Shown one piece after another: positions 62,351 to 64,000 of a stretch of 64,000 nt of DNA. The DNA comes from G958295935 sp965224235. Lineage in GTDB: Bacteria; Chloroflexota; Dehalococcoidia; Lucifugimonadales; Lucifugimonadaceae. The stretch covers positions 496,001-560,000 of the forward strand of contig CBDCYP010000002.1 of the NCBI GenBank assembly GCA_965224235.1, written 5' to 3'. The notes beneath the pieces are model-generated. The model was not told the DNA's origin. It did no database searches and saw only the letters and a list, made by a program, of their open reading frames with translations. How positions within the stretch are numbered: the stretch's first letter is position 1; each line of letters opens with the position of its first letter. The position numbers were made by a program, and so were the translations under genes.

Positions 62351-63106
62351 TCAGTCCTGACCGGTGAGAATCTCGATCTTGTAATCGCCGGCCTCGACCT
62401 CATCGGCAATCGACTGGTACTTGGCCTCCGAGACGGGCTGGAATACAATCCTGCTCCCCGGGAGAATCGCTGCGGGAGGATCGCCCCCCGGATCGAAGAG
62501 CTTTACGGGGGTTCGCCCTATGATTTGCCAACCCCCCGGACTGTCGTTCGAGTAGACGCCGGTCTGCGACCCGGCTATCCCGACCGATCCAGCCGCTACA
62601 CGAAGGCGAGGCGTCTCGAGGCGAGAGCAGGCGATGCGTTCATCCATACCGCCCAGGTACGGAAACCCCGGCGCAAAACCGAGCATGAAGACCCTGTAGC
62701 CGGTTCCGGAATGTATGTCGATCACCTCTTGAGAAGACAGGCCGTTGTGATCTGCAACCGTCTTCAGGTCAGGTCCGTACTCGCCCCCGTACGCCACCGG
62801 TATACGTACAACTACGTTCCCCTGGTGTGACCTGTCCGCGGGCCTCTCTGTGTCCGTCGTGAATTTCCAAAGTTGCGCGGCCACCTCCTCATACGTCGCT
62901 CTGTGAAGGTCGTATTGGACGACGAGCGACCGGTACGTGGGCACCAATTCCTCGACGCCCTCGATGTCCGCATTCGTCACCGACTCGGCGAAGGAATATA
63001 CCCGGTCGTTTATCGCGGGATCGATGCTGTCGCCGAACTCGACCAGCGCCGCCGCGTCTCCAACCGGCAGGATTCTGGGGGCTGGCTCATGATTTCGAAT
63101 TGGCAT
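62351..63106 (-). CDS. pxpB: 5-Oxoprolinase subunit B (KipI type)
   Basis: About 251 residues; subunit B of 5-oxoprolinase. Conserved segments: ILPVGDAAALVEFGDSIDPAIN, VFMLGFAPGFPYLGGMDERI and RVAAGSVGIAGSQTGVYSNDSPGGWQIIGRTP. ATG 63106 matches the family; upstream frame extension would overlap pxpA. It is 7 bases downstream of pxpA. Confidence 0.93.
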   Translation of the reverse strand: MPIRNHEPAPRILPVGDAAALVEFGDSIDPAINDRVYSFAESVTNADIEGVEELVPTYRSLVVQYDLHRATYEEVAAQLWKFTTDTERPADRSHQGNVVVRIPVAYGGEYGPDLKTVADHNGLSSQEVIDIHSGTGYRVFMLGFAPGFPYLGGMDERIACSRLETPRLRVAAGSVGIAGSQTGVYSNDSPGGWQIIGRTPVKLFDPGGDPPAAILPGSRIVFQPVSEAKYQSIADEVEAGDYKIEILTGQD

Positions 63107-63113
63107 GTGGGTG

Positions 63114-63890
63114 TCAGGGGACAATTTCGGACATTGGCCTGATGTCGACGCCCGCCGATTCCAGCTCGCTCCTGACCGCTGCCGCAAGACCCAACGATCC
63201 GGCGGTGTCCCCGTGCAGGCAGATCGAATCCGCCTGAAAATCGATCATCGTTCCGTCGGCGGCCTTGACCCGGCCTTCAGTGGCGAGTCGCAAGGAACAT
63301 TCGATAATCTCGTCCTCGTCGTGGATGACCGATCCGGCCTGAGAACGGGGCACGAGTTTCCCGTCGGGCGTTACGGCGCGATCGGCATAACATTCGCGGA
63401 CGACCCGCACGCCGGCTTCGCGCGCAACGTTCTCCCACAACGATCCTGCCAATACGACGTGTATCAGGTCGGGATCAAACGCCTTGATTGCCTTGACAAT
63501 CGCAGTCGCTTCAGAGACGTCGCGCACGGCCTTGTTGTACATCGCCCCGTGCGGTTTTACGTGCTGCAGCCGGTGACCCGACGTGAACGCTGCCAGCGCG
63601 CCGATCTGGTAAGTCACGGAGTTTTGGATCTCGTCCGGTGACAGGGACATGTCGCGCCGGCCAAATCCGGCCAGATCGGGGTAGGCCGGATGCGCGCCGA
63701 TGTGGACGCCGCTCTCCTCGGCCAGTTTCACCGTACGCGCCATCCGGTCGGGGTCGCCGGCGTGGAAGCCGGTCGCTACGTTTACCGACGTGACATGCTT
63801 GATGATCTCCTCGTCCAGACCCAATTTGTACCAGCCGAACGACTCTCCAAGATCGCTGTTGAAATCGATTACCCCGGCCGGTGATGCCAT
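63114..63890 (-). CDS. pxpA: 5-Oxoprolinase subunit A (LamB/YcsF family)
   Basis: About 258 residues. DFNSDLGESFGWYKLG at the start, VNVATGFHAGDPDRM, IGAHPAYPDLAGFGRRDM, VKPHGAMYN and ICLHGDTAGS are all hallmark motifs of YcsF. With PxpB and PxpC it hydrolyses 5-oxo-L-proline to glutamate using ATP. ATG 63890 has AGGAGG nine bases upstream. First gene of the pxpABC run; a permease is not seen. Confidence 0.94.
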   Translation of the reverse strand: MASPAGVIDFNSDLGESFGWYKLGLDEEIIKHVTSVNVATGFHAGDPDRMARTVKLAEESGVHIGAHPAYPDLAGFGRRDMSLSPDEIQNSVTYQIGALAAFTSGHRLQHVKPHGAMYNKAVRDVSEATAIVKAIKAFDPDLIHVVLAGSLWENVAREAGVRVVRECYADRAVTPDGKLVPRSQAGSVIHDEDEIIECSLRLATEGRVKAADGTMIDFQADSICLHGDTAGSLGLAAAVRSELESAGVDIRPMSEIVP

Positions 63891-64000
63891 CTCCGCCTGC
63901 CTCCTGCCGGCATGTTTTCTGACCAATCGGCGTAGCGTGCCGTGCCCGCCCGCGAGCGTACGGATGCCCGCGACTCAAGTGATGCGAGAGTAGCACAGGA

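Noticed and set aside
1..64000. tRNA, rRNA, CRISPR array, prophage
   Set aside because: No T-loop-like sequence with a cloverleaf, no rRNA segments, no regularly spaced repeats and no phage structural genes were seen on reading both strands.

Overview
The window is a dense bacterial chromosome segment (about 70 genes, high GC, many GTG/TTG starts, ATGA overlaps between neighbours). The gene content suggests an aquatic Chloroflexota bacterium of the Dehalococcoidia/SAR202 type. The reasons are a minimal sufBCDSU operon, HspR coupled to a DnaJ-like protein and ClpC, a hopanoid cluster, nickel superoxide dismutase with its peptidase, and many scattered aldolase, dehydratase and cupin enzymes. 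This placement is inferred from gene content, not from a phylogeny. No rRNA, tRNA or CRISPR array was seen.

Left part (1-27 kb). An accessory stretch comes first: an aldo/keto reductase (cut by the window edge), an HpcH/HpaI aldolase, a nitroreductase, a cytoplasmic THI5-like binding protein, a decayed IS481-like element (3467-4252), a sugar-nucleotide epimerase and a solute-binding lipoprotein. The Fe-S assembly operon sufB-C-D-S-U follows on the minus strand, with a recognisable promoter and overlapping dyads, divergent from pcm. Then come a DapA-like protein lacking its catalytic residues, gatB-yvcK-secG, and a minus-strand run of two VTT membrane proteins, the ispDF fusion and cysS. A heat-shock block (cbpA-hspR-clpC with divergent hsp20) ends this part.

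Middle part (27-47 kb). One plus-strand run makes hopanoids: a polyprenyl synthase, hpnH, hpnG, hpnA, squalene-hopene cyclase, hpnC, hpnD and hpnE. Together they cover prenyl diphosphate to squalene, then hopene, then adenosyl- and ribosylhopane. Only 5 bases after hpnE a six-gene sugar-type cassette begins: a 2-hydroxyacid dehydrogenase with an altered active site, an FGGY kinase, a class II aldolase, an unknown beta-rich protein, an SDR epimerase and a nucleoside hydrolase. This linkage is the most plausible undescribed pathway here. Tetrapyrrole genes follow: sirC, hemC, a cobA-hemD fusion and hemB, serving both siroheme and heme.

Right part (47-64 kb). sodN and its maturation peptidase sodX diverge around a perfect 12-base palindrome. 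After small cupins and a thiamine-diphosphate enzyme there is a clean case of gene disruption. A 235-base MITE (52377-52611), with a TAA target duplication, sits inside a clan AA aspartic protease gene immediately before its catalytic Asp-Thr-Gly, and removing it restores the frame. The rest, all on the minus strand, is catabolic. pxpABC (5-oxoproline) is followed by the small, biotin-carrier and beta subunits of a sodium-pumping decarboxylase without an alpha subunit, a DapA-family lyase, a TauE/SafE permease and the methylcitrate-cycle genes prpB-prpC-prpD.
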